64,000 nucleotides of DNA from Antedon mediterranea (lineage: Eukaryota > Echinodermata > Crinoidea > Comatulida > Antedonidae). Numbering within the stretch: the first letter of the stretch is position 1; each line of letters starts with the position of its first letter. The notes beneath the pieces were generated by a model. The model was not told where the DNA came from, made no database searches, and saw only the letters and a program-made list of their open reading frames with translations. The DNA is taken from assembly GCF_964355755.1 (NCBI RefSeq), contig NC_092672.1, forward strand, positions 7,006,001 through 7,070,000, read 5' to 3'. Position numbers and translations under genes: made by a program. Positions 23,777 through 38,700 of the stretch are shown here, one piece after another.

Positions 23777-26700
23777 GTTCGTTTATTATTTGTATAGCTC
23801 TTTTTACATCATCATCATTAACATCATTAAAACCATGCTGTGGGTTTTTATGAAGCCTACACTGTATGCTACAGTTGGCCTTTATTATTAGGTGATGATT
23901 TAATTCATTAACAGCTGGACAGATTGTATGTGTAACATACTTCTTTCATTCAGATTCAGCATTATTCTTCTTCTTCTTCTTTTTTTTCTTCTTCTTCTTC
24001 TTCTTCAAGATGTTGCATTCAATTGCGGAACGTATCCCTCCTCCAAATCTCTTCATTTACTTCTCTCGTTTGCTATTCTGAACCAGTTTCATATTTATCA
24101 TCTCGATCCGTCTCAGTTTGGGTTTTCTCTTTTCCTTGATTGCCAAAGCAAACTCCTACTTGTCCATCTATTATCACGCAGTCTTGCAACGTGGCCTGTC
24201 CATCTCCAATTATTTTTAACAACTAGGTGGTACGCTCAGATGGTTCTCACATAGTAAACTCAGCGTAAAAAACTGGCGATTTCAAATGTACGTGCCACAG
24301 GACTATAAAATACATGTTTAGAGAAACGAATAAATAGACACGGTGATTCGTATGTAGTCAACTAAAATTAGCACCTGGGGAATACTTCCAAAAGAGAAAC
24401 TTGTCACAAAATTAGTTCAACTTTTTGAGTGTGTTTTGTGAAGGATGGTGAAAAGGATGGGTGCAAAGAGAAACAATGTTTAAATAAATGAATTTATCCT
24501 CTCAGTAACGAAATAAGTTTTACAAATAATATACCACTAAACACAGTAAGACATAATTTGTTAAAACTGTCACTGTCATAGTCGATTGAAATAGTAAAGT
24601 TCATGTAACGATACACCACTACGACGTTTATATTTGTGTAATTATTAATTAATACAAACGTTGAGAAGCAACTATCAGTAATAAAGTACCCACACTCACA
24701 GTAAGAAATTTGCGATTCAAATGGCGATCAAAAATATACCTAAAGTTTATACCCCAAGGGCCCATAAATGTACCTACTTGTGTTATACCAAATAGTTATA
24801 CTGGGAGATTGAGAGATTGGCATGTTCCATTTATCGCTAAGCAATACGTTTGTGTAAAATATTAAATCTATCAAAATAGTTTTTTTAAAGAAAATCGGCT
24901 TTTCTTCAACATTATGATTCTATCCTCGAGCTGTTTAACCAATTTTCAACTATTAAAACAATTATCGTAGATAGATAATGCCAAACATCCTCGTATTATT
25001 GTGTACCGGTATTTTTCAGCATCTAAATCCATTTGACAGTGTATACCACGATCGGAAAACACCCTTATTTGGGGAAAATCGTAAAACCCCAATTCGTTTT
25101 AATCGTCAATAAATAATTATCTAACTCAATAATTAGTAAACAGGGTTACACATCAGGTGGTTAAAAAATAGTGCCGAACGTACGAATTTATATACCATCG
25201 AGTAAAAATTCTAGAAGTAACGCACGATTTACCGAATTTTGCCTTTACGTAAATTTATTATAATATATTTTTTAATCTTTCTAATTAACTGATCTATATT
25301 GCTATCCTTTTTCGTTTCTTTTAGATTCAACTTTGTATCCAGATCCAGTCACCACATATCCAGATACAACCTCATATCCACATACAACCTCGTATCCAGA
25401 TAGAACCTTATATCCAGATTCAACCTCATATCCAGAATCAACCTCATATCCAGATACAACCTCATATTCAGATACAACCTTGTATCCAGATACAAAGTTA
25501 TATCTAGAAACAACCTCGAATCCGGATTCAACCTCATATCCAGATACAAAGTTATATCTAGATACAACCTCAAATCCAGATTCAAGCTCATATCTAGATT
25601 CAACCTCGTATCCCGATTCAACCATAGCCTTATATCCAGATTCAACCTCGAATCCAGATTCAACCTTAGCTTTATATCCAGATACAACCTCATATCCAGA
25701 TTCAACCTCATATCCACATTCTACCTCATATCCAGATACAACCTCATATCCAGATTCAACCTCATACCCAGATTCCACATCATATCCATATTCAACATTA
25801 GCCCTATATCATCCAGATACAACCTCATATTCAGATTCAACCTTAGCCTTATATTCAGATACAACTTCATATTCAGATTCAACCTCATATCCACATTCTA
25901 TCTCATATCTAGATTCCACCTCATATCCAGATTCAACATTAGTCATATATCCAGATTCAACCTTATATTCTGATTCAACATCGTCCGAATATTTTTACTG
26001 TGAGTGTAACGAATATTATTGATTTTGCAGTTCAGCTATAGTATACAAATAATGAATGTTTATGAGTGTAATGATACAAATAATGGCATGAGGTGAATGA
26101 TGAAAGGTTATATGAACGAGGCAACGCCGAGTTGATATAACCTTTCATCATTCACCAAATGCCATTATTTGTACCATTACACGAATATTAAACATTCATT
26201 ATTTGTTTTATATAACATCTAAATAGATTCCTGTCATTTGAATCAAATATGAGCTAGCCCTAGACAAGAGGCCTACATTTCATTCAGATTGATTAAAACA
26301 GTAACATTTGTTTTTTAATTTTATAATATTAAATGTTATATTTATATGGATTTTATAAACACACCTACTTTAGTGTTAATTATGTCAACAAACGACCAAA
26401 CAATCCTATGCCTAGCAAGGCTAAAACGACTAGGATAGGCCTAGCCTAATACTAACAGGCCTAGCTAGGCTAGACCTAGTACTACTACTACTCTAGTAGG
26501 CCTAGGCCTAGTACTAGATTGGCTGAAAGGCAAACTTCGACAGACAATTGGAACTTATCTTGGCTAATTATGGTTTTTCCAACGTCTTGTAGGGATGTCC
26601 CCATTAAATTCTAAAAACGATCTAAAGCTAATTTAAATGCCTTTTTGAATGAAATTAGTACATATAGGCCTATCTCCAAATCGTACACAAAAATCTGCTG

Positions 26701-29700
26701 CTGTTGCATATCTCGCGGTGGTGTTTACAAATAACAGAGGCAGGACGACCGGTGGCGCTGTTGTATTTCAATGTAGTTTTTGTATTCTAAATTTTTTTTC
26801 ATCCGCGAAACGTTTTTTGTTTTCCGTACACAAAATGTTTAAAAAAGTACTATTAAACGATCGTTTAATAGTGCGTACTATTGCATGCCATGTGACCCAC
26901 AATCGTCCAATCAAATGACAGGAATTTATTTAGGTGTTATATAATATCAATTATTGAATTGTTATGATTATTAAACCAGTTATGATCATCTTTTGGCACA
27001 CTGTAGTAATCAGGCTGCATCAATAATAATTGTAATAATTCATTTGGTTTAATATAATCATTTTTCCTACCATTGTAACATTTGTCATTGTCAATTGTTT
27101 GCAAGATGGATTTATAACTCTTGTTGGTGGCAATGTAAGAAGAGAAGGTCGCATTCAACTGGGAGGTTATATTTTTGGTACTGTTTGTTCTATTGGTTGG
27201 ACCGAAGCTGATGCTTCATTAGTCTGTGAGAGTCTTGGTTATGAAGGTGTTGAAGAACATTTAGTGCATAGATTCGGAGAAGGAACTGGGAAAATTTGGT
27301 CGAATATTAGTGGTTGTATTGGAGATCCTACGTGTACTCCAACGGATTCAACGGAAGATCCACAATGCACTCATGCAAATGATGTCGGGATAGTATGTTC
27401 ACCTTGTAAGTAAACAGGGAGATTTGTTACGACTAACCTAGGCCAGGTCAACCGATGTGTCGGCGGTCGTCGCCTGAACCCAGAATCCGTCAAATCTGTG
27501 TCGAGGTGGGGATCGCGGAAACACGTCCAAATAATTTCCTCATGTGCACAATCGAAAGCTTCTAATATTAAATTGTAATTTCAGAAATCATGTGTGAACC
27601 ACTTTGAAGCTTAATAACAAACGCTTCAACTTGTTTACCCCTTTTTTTAAAGTGACAATTCGACTTGATGGTGGTGAGAATCGGAATGAAGGGCGTGTAG
27701 AGTTCAATTATTTTGGTAAGTTTTCAACAATAAGGGATCTACATATCACCGAAGCCGACGTCATTTGTCGTTCGCTTGACTTTCCTTCTGCTGTGTTCTC
27801 GGATTGCTGTGGAATCTATGGTACTGCTTTTGACTTGCCTTCTTATTATGTCGAATGTGGGGGAAATGAGAAAGATTTATCTGGATGTTTGATGTATGCT
27901 TCTTATGATATTGATCAACAGTCTGGGATTAGATGTTCAACTGGTAAGAAAATGCAATGCAACATTTTTTGTTATTACAGTATATATATTTAAAGGTATC
28001 TGATGAGTTTAGAATTTCTTTTAAATATGTTAACATTTTCAACAAATTTAACCTGCACTGGTTATGTCAATGATAGTAAATGTATGACCATTATGACACA
28101 TTTACAACTAATAGTATTTTCTTATAAAGATTTAGTTTATATAAAGTCTTATTTCACAATATATTATTATAATACCAGCTCCTTAATTTTAGTACTGGGC
28201 CTACATCTGTATCAAAATGACGGAGAGAAGATTCTGGGTGACAATTATTATAGAGATAAACTGATAGATAGATAGATAGGCCTATTTTAAATATTAATTT
28301 ATCTTTTAATAGTGGTTATGATATTTCCTCAGATGGCGTAAGATTAACGGGACAGTTTGAATCAGACGGACTACTTGAAATCTTCACAAGCTCTGCGTGG
28401 CATAAAGTATGTTCGGTTGATTTTAACATTAAAGTTGGCGAAGTAATCTGCAGTCAACTCAACTTTGACGGTGTTTTAAATGTCACTGACATTGACAGTG
28501 ACAACGGAACAACAACCATACGAGAAATTAGTTGCACAGGAATGGAAATTAGATTTGAAGAATGCTCTTTCAATATTGTGCCTGAACAAATGTGCACAAG
28601 TTTTGTGAAGCTGTCATGCATTAGAAGTAAGCAACACGTACAAAGATACAGACAGTAATAAGCAGGGAAACAACATGGAGTCGATTTAGGGGCGTGTTAT
28701 GTAGGGTCATTTTTAAATTATCCTCTATGCAGTACAAATCTCAACACATTTATGTTATACAAACATTGATTATGCAATAGACTTCTGTAGTCTAGTCTGT
28801 ATTTTTTTTTTGTTAATCCACCGGTGGTTTAATTTTTGTCTGAACAAATTCGAGTAGTATATATATATATATATATATCGGTATATTTATTCAAAATTCA
28901 CATACAAATTACATACATGGCAGCACATGGCTGAATTGCATATGTATTACATTATAAAAACTATTTAAACTATAATCACTATCAACAAAACATACATATA
29001 TAAAAACGAATAAATTAGACTGCAGTTACCTCAAATAATACAAGCAAAAAAAAAAAATTACAGTTTGTTCAAAAGTTCAACCATAAAAGGGACAGGACTA
29101 GTTTGGAAACGTTTTGTTTTATAACTATAGTTTTCCACTTTACGATTATGTCTAAGGGTCATGCAGGATCTATACTGAGGGGCAGGGAACCAGGTGGAGA
29201 ATTGACCAGAGGCGTGTGCTTTAGAGGCAAAAACCTTGCAAGAGTGCCATCTTCTTGTGTGGAGTGGTTGAAGATTTAAAATGGCAAGAGAATCCGAGTA
29301 TGTTGTATACTCATTGCCCAACACAATCTTGCAGACACGCTTCTGAATCTTTTCCACCTGATTCACCTGTCCCTGCGTAAGACCTGCATACCACAAAGGG
29401 GCTGCATACTCAAGCACCGGTCTCAGATAACCTTTATAAACAGAAATAAGTTCATTCATCTTTTACCAATATTATATTCAGCCTATAACCAAGACATTTT
29501 ACATTAGAATGTCTACTTTGGACACCCATATTTAGATCTTTTCAGAAAACATCATTTTGGTTAACTCATGCGCGAACATGTCTAGTAAACAAACTTTTTA
29601 AATAATTAGTATAAATATGAAACGCCATGTGTGCCAAAATATGTATCTTTTACCAATATTATATTCAGCCTATAACCAAGACATTTTACATTAGAATGTC

Positions 29701-32700
29701 TACTTTAGACACCCATATTTAGATCTTTTCAGAAAACATCCTTTTTAGAGGAAACCTCTTTTTTGGCCTACACGTAAAACGAGGGACAGAAATTGTGTAT
29801 TACTAGCCTACAGACTCTCTATTGAGTCTCGAAAGTTTCCCTTTAATATTTGTCCACTGTTGTAAACATAAGACATTCTTCATCCAGCTACAACATTTTT
29901 AGTAGTGTTTTCCAATATACATGAGAATGTATATGACCTTTAATCAACAAAATATTGTTTCCTTGACAGAAAAAAATGTTTTAATAATGCAATACTGCAG
30001 CTAATAATCGTAGGCCATTTGTCTATAATAATTTGTATTAATAATATTTACAGGTGGATCAAGATTTGCTGATGGGTATACTAGGAACTCGGGGTATGCG
30101 CAGGCATATATAACTAGTAAATGGAATTATATTTGCGACAGTGAAAGAAGAGTTACTGAGTTTATCTGCTTACAGAAGCAATCAACTGGTGTTGACTTAG
30201 TACGAAACCAATACCTATTCTACGATTTTGATGATGAATACGCCGATTGTGACATCACACCTGAAAACAGTCTACAATGTAATCAAACCTCGGTTGATTG
30301 TTTTACTTTTTATCTTATTTACACGGAATGCTCAACAGGTATGGTATTTGATTGTTTTGTGTGCCATTCCGAAGTCCAAATCCTTCCTCTAATTTAAGCT
30401 TGGTTAACTCATGCGCGAACATGTCTAGTAAACACAAATAAATAAATCCTAAAAAAATATAAATGTTGAATTTTGTTATTGTTTCTTTTGCCTATCTGGA
30501 TATTGAATTATTTCTTCAAAATACCAAACTAAACATTTTGGCAAATTTTAGCCTAATACAGGTAAAATTAGCAATAGAAGTGACGGTACAAATCTTTTGT
30601 ATGTTAACAACAGTGAAAACTCATAAGCCATGCACTTGTGACGTAACAGAAATTTACGACGAATGGCTGTACGGCGAGCACGCGCGGCGATATCGTAAAT
30701 CTCGTGATTGTTCTGAAATCATATGTACATCCCTAATACGTTGTTAAAATATGGTTCTCGGTCAAGTTGTTCTTTAATGTTCGGATTAATATTTTTCAAT
30801 AACTGCTTTAAAATCAGAACGTTCATCCATAATATTTGTCATGGTCATCCGCATTATTACCATGCTGTCCGTCAATTTTAAGCCTCTGATAACAAATACA
30901 GTATAATGTCATTATAACGATAATCATCTTGTTATAATACACACTGGTCTCTGTGCCATGAACCTCGAGTACAAATCCCTCGTTCTCCGTATTTATGCCA
31001 TTTGGGGATTACGTCATTATTTAATCACGAGGTTCATGGCACAGAGACCAGTGTGTATTATAACAAGATGATTATCGTTATATTGTATTTGTCTGAGTTA
31101 CTCTCCGCTATTGAAAATATATATTTCAATAGCGGAGAGTAACTCATTTGTTATAAATATAAGCTTATGAGATAATAATAATGTACTGCAATTTTATTTA
31201 GATGTTGTACGAATCAAGGGAGGAGGTCATCGTGGATTTGTTCAAATCTTCAAAGATGGTAAATGGAATTATATTTGCAGTGAAAACTGGAATGTTCAGA
31301 CTACTGAGCTTGCTTGTAAAGAACTCAACTTTGGCTCCACTTCTACAGTGACTGGTGTTGGTGTAAACACAACCACTGTAGTACCCGATGCTCAGATCAT
31401 TATGTGTGATGGAAGTGAATCGAGTTTGCTGAATTGTCAATTTGATACCAACATGCAATGTAAACGTCATGCTGTACAAGTCACGTGTTCTGAGGGTGAT
31501 AATTTGTGATATTTTGCTACACGACTATTGTACTATTATTGTATTATTTTTGTATAAATTAATTAAATTTGTCTAGACCTATCCATATTATTTACTTATT
31601 TACTGTCACACTCGTACCATGTTGATGATAAGGAGTATGGGTATTTAGCAAGAATAGGATTACCTGTAGTAACTAGTGCTGATAAGTAACGACATATTTA
31701 TTTTATCTTAATATACAGTTGGTATACGTCTTAGAGGATCGCCAGTAAAGCATGCTGGTCGGGTGGAAATATACAACAACAATCAGTGGTGGACGGTTTG
31801 CGATGATTATTGGGATACCAATGACGCGAACGTGGCATGCATTATGTCGGGTTATACTGGAGCCACCAGAGGGTATCGCGAGGCAGCGTTTGGTGAAGGG
31901 GTTGGTCCTATTTTGCGCTATGATTTTTTTTGTGACGGTGATGAAGACGACTTATTTGATTGCCCATTTGGTACACATTTCGATGGATTCTGTTCACATT
32001 ACGAAGATGCAGGAGTGATTTGTTCTACAGGTACGTTTCAGATCTTTGTATATGTGTACCAAAATAATCCAAAGGCATAAGACCGTAAAGGAGTATGACT
32101 GGGTTTACATGCAAAATTCACACATTTTATACTTTTTATACTATAAAAAAAACACTACAAGACCTTGAGAGCTTATCGAAACATCCCGTCTTAATGTATG
32201 CCCTTTCACGGAATCGTCGAGTAATTGATTTTATTGTGTGCCGTGATTGTAATTTTTAAGATTAATTAAAGTGAATGTTTTCTTCCCTTTAACAGATATA
32301 ATTCGTCTTTCTGATGGAAGCCCATCTGCTGGTAGGGTTGAACTATTTATCAATGGCCAATGGGGAACGATTTGTGACGATAACTGGGACATAAATGATG
32401 CCAATGTTGTTTGCCAACAATTAGGCTTTGTCCGAGCTTCTAACGCATACGACAAGGCTAGATTTGGTCCTGGCAAAGGTCCAATACATTTTGATGAAGT
32501 TCAGTGTGCGGGAAACGAAACTGATATCTTACTGTGTAACACTAAAAGTATTCATGATTGTGAACATTCTGAAGACGCAGCGGTGTCCTGTGTTTCTGGT
32601 AAATATTGAACAAAATATATAAGTTTGGGTTTTTTTTTCACAGTAGATTTTCCGTCAGGTTGGGTATCTTTTTTCTAGTCAGACGAATATGTGGTGAATA

Positions 32701-35700
32701 TTAATTTACAACATTTTGTTGTTTCATATTTTTTTTTGGACCAATTAGTTTTGGCGAGTTAAGCTGTGACCGAGTTTACTTGGGCCGAGTTGCCTTGGGG
32801 TCGAGTTATGTATGGTATAATAGATGATTAAATATCAAATTACTTTCATCAATACGTAAAGCAATAGCGAGTATATAGGCCTAACCATTAATTGACGCTC
32901 CGTTTATAAGAATCAACCTTAGTTCATTGTTGTATTATTTGTCTAATTTAGATTCATTTGTTACTCCAGCATGGTTAAAACCATTTAACAGTATTCAGAC
33001 GAAAGGTAAGTTAGCATAAGGTCAGTAATAATAAAGTAAATGTTATATTAATGAACAACAATAAGAATTATTATTCACATCTGTTCCAACATATTTTTCA
33101 TATTCTATAACATACTCATTTTATATTTATTTTCCAAAAGAAATGAAAATGGATAAGAATACAAGCAAAAGCATAAGTTTATAGAATAAGATAAAATGAA
33201 GCGATAATATTCACAGTAATAAACATAAACAAAAGAAAAGTAAAACATTTAATTTTACAAAATAAAAATAGCTTCTTTGAAACAAGCTTAGAAATGTTAG
33301 ACGATACCAATTTTGTTGAAAGAGCTATAGTGTAAAAACGGAGTATCTATCAGAGATCTTTATCAACTGACTGCTTGTTGAATCCAATAGATTCAGAACC
33401 AGTTACAGAATAGAATTCTTGGTAATTTAAATTAAGCGAATCAGCAAATCACCCATCATAAATATTGAATATTCAACAAAGTGTTCAATTTTTGTTTGCA
33501 GGTTGTAAAGACTATTGGTTTCAAAACGATAATTCTTGTCTAACAGTTATACATACAGAGTATAGTACTACGCTTTCCGAATTGTCTTGTCCAGAAGGAT
33601 CGTCAGTTCTTTCAGTAGACACAGAAGTAGGAATGTTTAGAGAATATCTTCGAATACTCTATTACTATTATGAAGAAATCACTCTTCAGGTATATCTTTG
33701 GCAAGATGGTGAATCAGAAATGTGCACCTTTTTAAATCTTACTGGTAGTACTGGAGTGGGCCTAACATGGGCTATGATTAATGTACCGACAATACAATGT
33801 AACTACGTCGATGCTTATGTATGTAAAATGGATATTGAAGGTACAGTAATTATAATGTCACTATGGCATTGTTCATTTGTATATTAATCATCTACTGATG
33901 ATAATATTATTATTAATATTAAGTCGAGGTATGTGGTTATCACGTGTTCAACAAAATTCTATAGAAAGAGGTTCAGTACAACATACAGTATTTTTTAAAT
34001 ATACACCATCACATACCTAACATTTTAAAGTATTTATTAAATTTAAATTTTAGATCAATCTCAAACATGTTCAAGCAATCAATTCAGATGTTTATCTGGC
34101 GCTTGTATTCTAAAATCGTTACAATGTGACGGAAACTTCGATTGCCCTGACAACAGCGATGAAGATGAACAATGTATTCAAGGTAATATAGTAGGCCTAT
34201 ATCAGTATTACTCTCGAGATATTCTCGTGTATTTCACGGTGGGATTTCGCGACGTATGCATCTGAAGGGAATTCTTTCTTCTGCGCAGACAAAAATGTAT
34301 AGGCCGAATGAAGATAGTTACCACCGGTAAAGTACTATAGGCCAGGAGTGAGTAGTTCTTCTTTAGAAGAATGGCTATAGCCTAGGCTTCGCATATTTCA
34401 TATGTATCAATATTATTGCGGGTTTTCTTATTTTAGAGTGTTTCGATTCGTTGGACGGCCACGACTATCGAGGGACAAAGAACAAGACAACAAATGGAAT
34501 ACGTTGTATAAAATGGACAAGTAATTTTAAAGGAACTGATGCGATATATCCAGTAGATTACATTGGAAAAGGTATTGGTGATCACAACTTTTGTCGGAAT
34601 CCAAACGGAAGACAACAGCCATGGTGTTATACAGAGGATTTTTATGAAGTAGAAGATTGTGAAATTCCAGTTTGTGGTAAAGAAATGGATATCAGAGTTG
34701 TTTACCATATCATGTTTTTTTTTGTATATTTCGTTGCCTTATAGATGCACCTTGCACTATTTGGGCAAGTGCCACTGTGTGTGTAAAAATAAAAGTGTAA
34801 ACTCCAAATAATAATAGTATTATTATATTGTATACGGTATTCGTTTAAAACAATTAAGGCCATCTCAGAGAGCGTCGTACGACGAGGCCCCCGACGAGTT
34901 GTCTCGAAGAATAAAATAAAATATGTTCTCGCGATGACGACCTAAAACCTACGCTCGACGCACTAACTCCTCAAGACGACTCGTCTCGTCAGGATTCAAC
35001 AATTCAACACCGACGAGTCAAGACGTTTCGTTTCAACAAAACCTATTAATTTTTGGTAACAAGTTGTTTGTAGGCCTACAACTATTTATTTGGTTATAAC
35101 ACAATATCATTTTTTTTTTTTTAGATCAAGTTTCAGATGCAGATTTAAACAATTGTCCAATAACAAGCTTCCAGTGTTTATCAGGTCATTGTATTTCCTA
35201 TTCATTCCGTTGTGACCATAAACTAGACTGCCCAGATAGCTCAGATGAACAAGATTGTAGTAAGTTTATGTTCACATGACTGTTATTGTTATTTTGGATA
35301 AAGATTTGTGCAAAAAACAAAAATAAATAATTGTATACTTTGTTAATAGCGCACCGCATAGTGACTTGTTAGGCGCACTCACTGGACCACTAAGTTCTTT
35401 AAAATGCGCATAATACATGTTTTTTTTTAATGGTAGTATTCAGGAATTGCACCGATGTCGAGTTTTCCTGTGATAATGGACGCTGTTTACAATCTTCATT
35501 GCAATGTAACAGAATTAAAGACTGTTTAGATGGAACAGACGAACTAAAATGTGGTAGGCGGTTTTTCTTGAATAATGTCATAACATTAGCACAACATTTT
35601 ATTGTAAGGGGAGTTTACAGTTGGAGAGATTTGTTGGATTTTACAATGTATTATGCCTCATGTAATGTATACAACAACAAAAGACTGATAGTTTGTAGAT

Positions 35701-38700
35701 ACAAAATGGGAAGATCTTTAATGTATGGAAAATTAGACGTTAAACTAGTCGTTGAAGGTGAAGCCTGGAACGTGCCACACTGCAACTGCAATTGTATTAA
35801 AATAATTTCGCTCGAGCAACAAAAGTGCTCTCTATATCCATTTATTTTTTCTGGTGCCAGTGTCACTTTATAAAGTTATCTTTATCAGGTGAATGCAGCT
35901 CAGGTTTTTTACGATGTAGTGATGGTAAATGTTTGCACCCAAAATTCAAATGTGATCGAATAAGCGATTGTCCGAAAAGAATTGATGAGCCTAATGATTG
36001 CCGTAAGTCGTATCATTCTTTCAACAATCATTAATTGTAATAATCATCAGCAGAATATTAAAATAAATCATCGGGATAAAACCGATAAAATTGTAAATTA
36101 CTATATTGAATGAGATATCTATTAAACTTTACGGCAGAAAATAATAAATAATTTTGAAAAGGGAGATTAAAAAGAAACCTTTTGGTGACGTAACGTTGTA
36201 TTATATGTTATATTATATAAACAGCTTTGTTGGCAGACAAACTAAATACTAATAATTGGTTAACTCTTGTGTTGTCATTCCTATTATAGAATATACTGAT
36301 ACAAAATCGTTATGTAATCAAACAGAGATGGTATGCGAAAATGGCATTTGCATCGATCAGCGTCACCTGTGTCTATTAGACTACGATGTGTATTTAGACG
36401 TTATAACAGGTTGTCGAGATCGTAGTCACTTACAACATTGTGGTGAGTTGAGTTGTTTCATGTGTTGTGCAACGTTCTTGTATGTATTCAATATTATAAT
36501 CATACAACGATCCTGTTTATTCAGGAACGATGGTACTTGGCAAAACGGTATAGTTTAACTTATTCATAATGCGTAATATAAAGGTCTCATTTGCTTTGTT
36601 TTTCGTGCATTTTTCTAGACTTGTCACAAGTTATGAAACGCCATATATGCCTTTTTAAAGTCAAAATGCCTGTAGACCCGAAGACTAGCATATGAATGTA
36701 CTTTCACGTCAATTATTTGTTTATTATAAAAGTGTGGATTATTTAAAGTACGATTATTTTATTATTTATTATGATTACATGTCTTTACCCAGAGTAGCAC
36801 AAACAGTTTAAACTGGTTTACATTTGGGTCCTGCATACAACTTTATACATTGTTACAAACTCAGCAGAGACTTATTTATTAAGATAGATAGATACATCAA
36901 ACAATTTTGATTTGAAGACCCTTACAGAAGACTCGGTTCTCAAATCAACGGGCAAATTGTTCCATATATTGTTCCACTAACACAAGAACTCCCTTTTTTG
37001 CAAACGTTTCTAACGCTTTAAATCATACTTTGTGTCGTGTAGCTTCATTCGAGTGTCCAGCAAACACATACAAATGTCCGAGCTCGTACTGCATAACAAT
37101 CAAAAGCCGATGTGATGGGCGAGATGATTGCGAAAATGGAGAAGATGAACAGTATTGTGAGGATTATAACTGTCCAGGATACTTCAAATGTCAAGATGCG
37201 TCAAATTGTATTTCTCAAGATCTTGTGTGTGATGGCATCAAAGACTGTCTTCGTGGGGATGATGAACTTTTTTGCGGTAAGATGTGATTCAAAATTCAAA
37301 AAATATTAATACTAAATAAATAGAGAATCAGTCATAAAATAAGTAACACAAAGTGTCATCCATGTGTTCTAGATTATTTGGATACGTTGATTTAGGAAAA
37401 AAAGAAACCGTAACTAATTGATCTATTTAAGATTTATACATTGTTGATAGGTGTATGATCCTGATCCTAATTTAACCCTCGGAGAAATATAATAGTCTCC
37501 TAAGAAGTTGTTACTACAGATTTAATTAGTACTATTTAATTTTGTCTTGCTATGATTTTATATATTTTTTCTAATAATACTTACATCTACCAAGAAGTAG
37601 AACGTAAATGTGCGTAAGTTCTACGTGTGTGATGTGAATTACACTTGTGTAATCTAATTGATTTACATTTCCCTTTCTTGCCTAAAATAATAAATTGTTT
37701 AAACTACTTTTTCATTGATAACGTCTGCCATAGATATACAGTGCCCTAACGGGTGTGTCTGCCAGGACCTTTCATACAACTGTCATGGAGTAGAATGGAC
37801 AGCAGAAAAAGCTGCATTAATTTCGCCAGATGTACGATACTTGTAAGTATAATAATTTATATTTTTATATATGTATTGTTTATAAAAAGAAACATTGTTT
37901 CCTTGCACACATAAGTCCATGTATATATATGCACGCGCACACGACACACATACATATACAGTCCATACAAAATTTGTCGCAGCCAATCAGAAGATCAAAG
38001 GACTGTTAGAACTTGGTCCTATTGGCAAGACGAGCTCAACATCATGTTGTTAGATTGCCTTGATATTAAATAAGTTCTTTTTTGTTTTCAGAAATCTAAG
38101 CAATGTATCTATAGTTCCTTCAGAAGACACGGGTGCAGATCTGCTATTCTTAAATCCCAGTATTTTCAAATTTAATTTTGTTTTGTAAGTTAAATTAAAT
38201 AAAAATACACACTAAGCTTGTTTAAATAATATGTATGTCTAGAGATAAAAAAACTATGAGTAGCTGCATTAGTACTTATACAGTATATTCAAGTATTTTG
38301 TTTACACTTGTAGATGTAGTATAACTATTGTGCTTTTTCATGCATTTTCTTTTATAGAGATATCTCTGGAAACAATATAAAGAAACTAACAGGTGAAATG
38401 TTTTATCAGTTAGACCATCTGACAACTCTGTAAGTCAACATCACAATTTAGTACCACATTTACACAGAGTTTTTAAAATTCCAATGGTCGTTGCATCGTC
38501 AATAGACGTAATAGGGGCCCGGTCACAACGCGGCACAATTCAACAAAATAAATGCACCCGATTCTGTGGCTGTTACTAGACTCTCTGTGGAAGACTGTCT
38601 ACCAGATACCTATCTAACTGTATTAAGTACTTTTAATACAAGATATCTCTGACGTCAATAGGTTCCTATCTAGAGACAATGTATAACCTTATAAAAATGT

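Noticed and set aside
23928-24254. 108-residue frame with a leucine run
   Set aside because: The Leu run comes from a TTC/CTT microsatellite. There are no splice sites in register and no domain.
25302-25778. Minus-strand frames over the 18-bp repeat (about 158 and 122 residues)
   Set aside because: Antisense reading of the repeat. Only the plus strand has flanking splice sites with the receptor phase.
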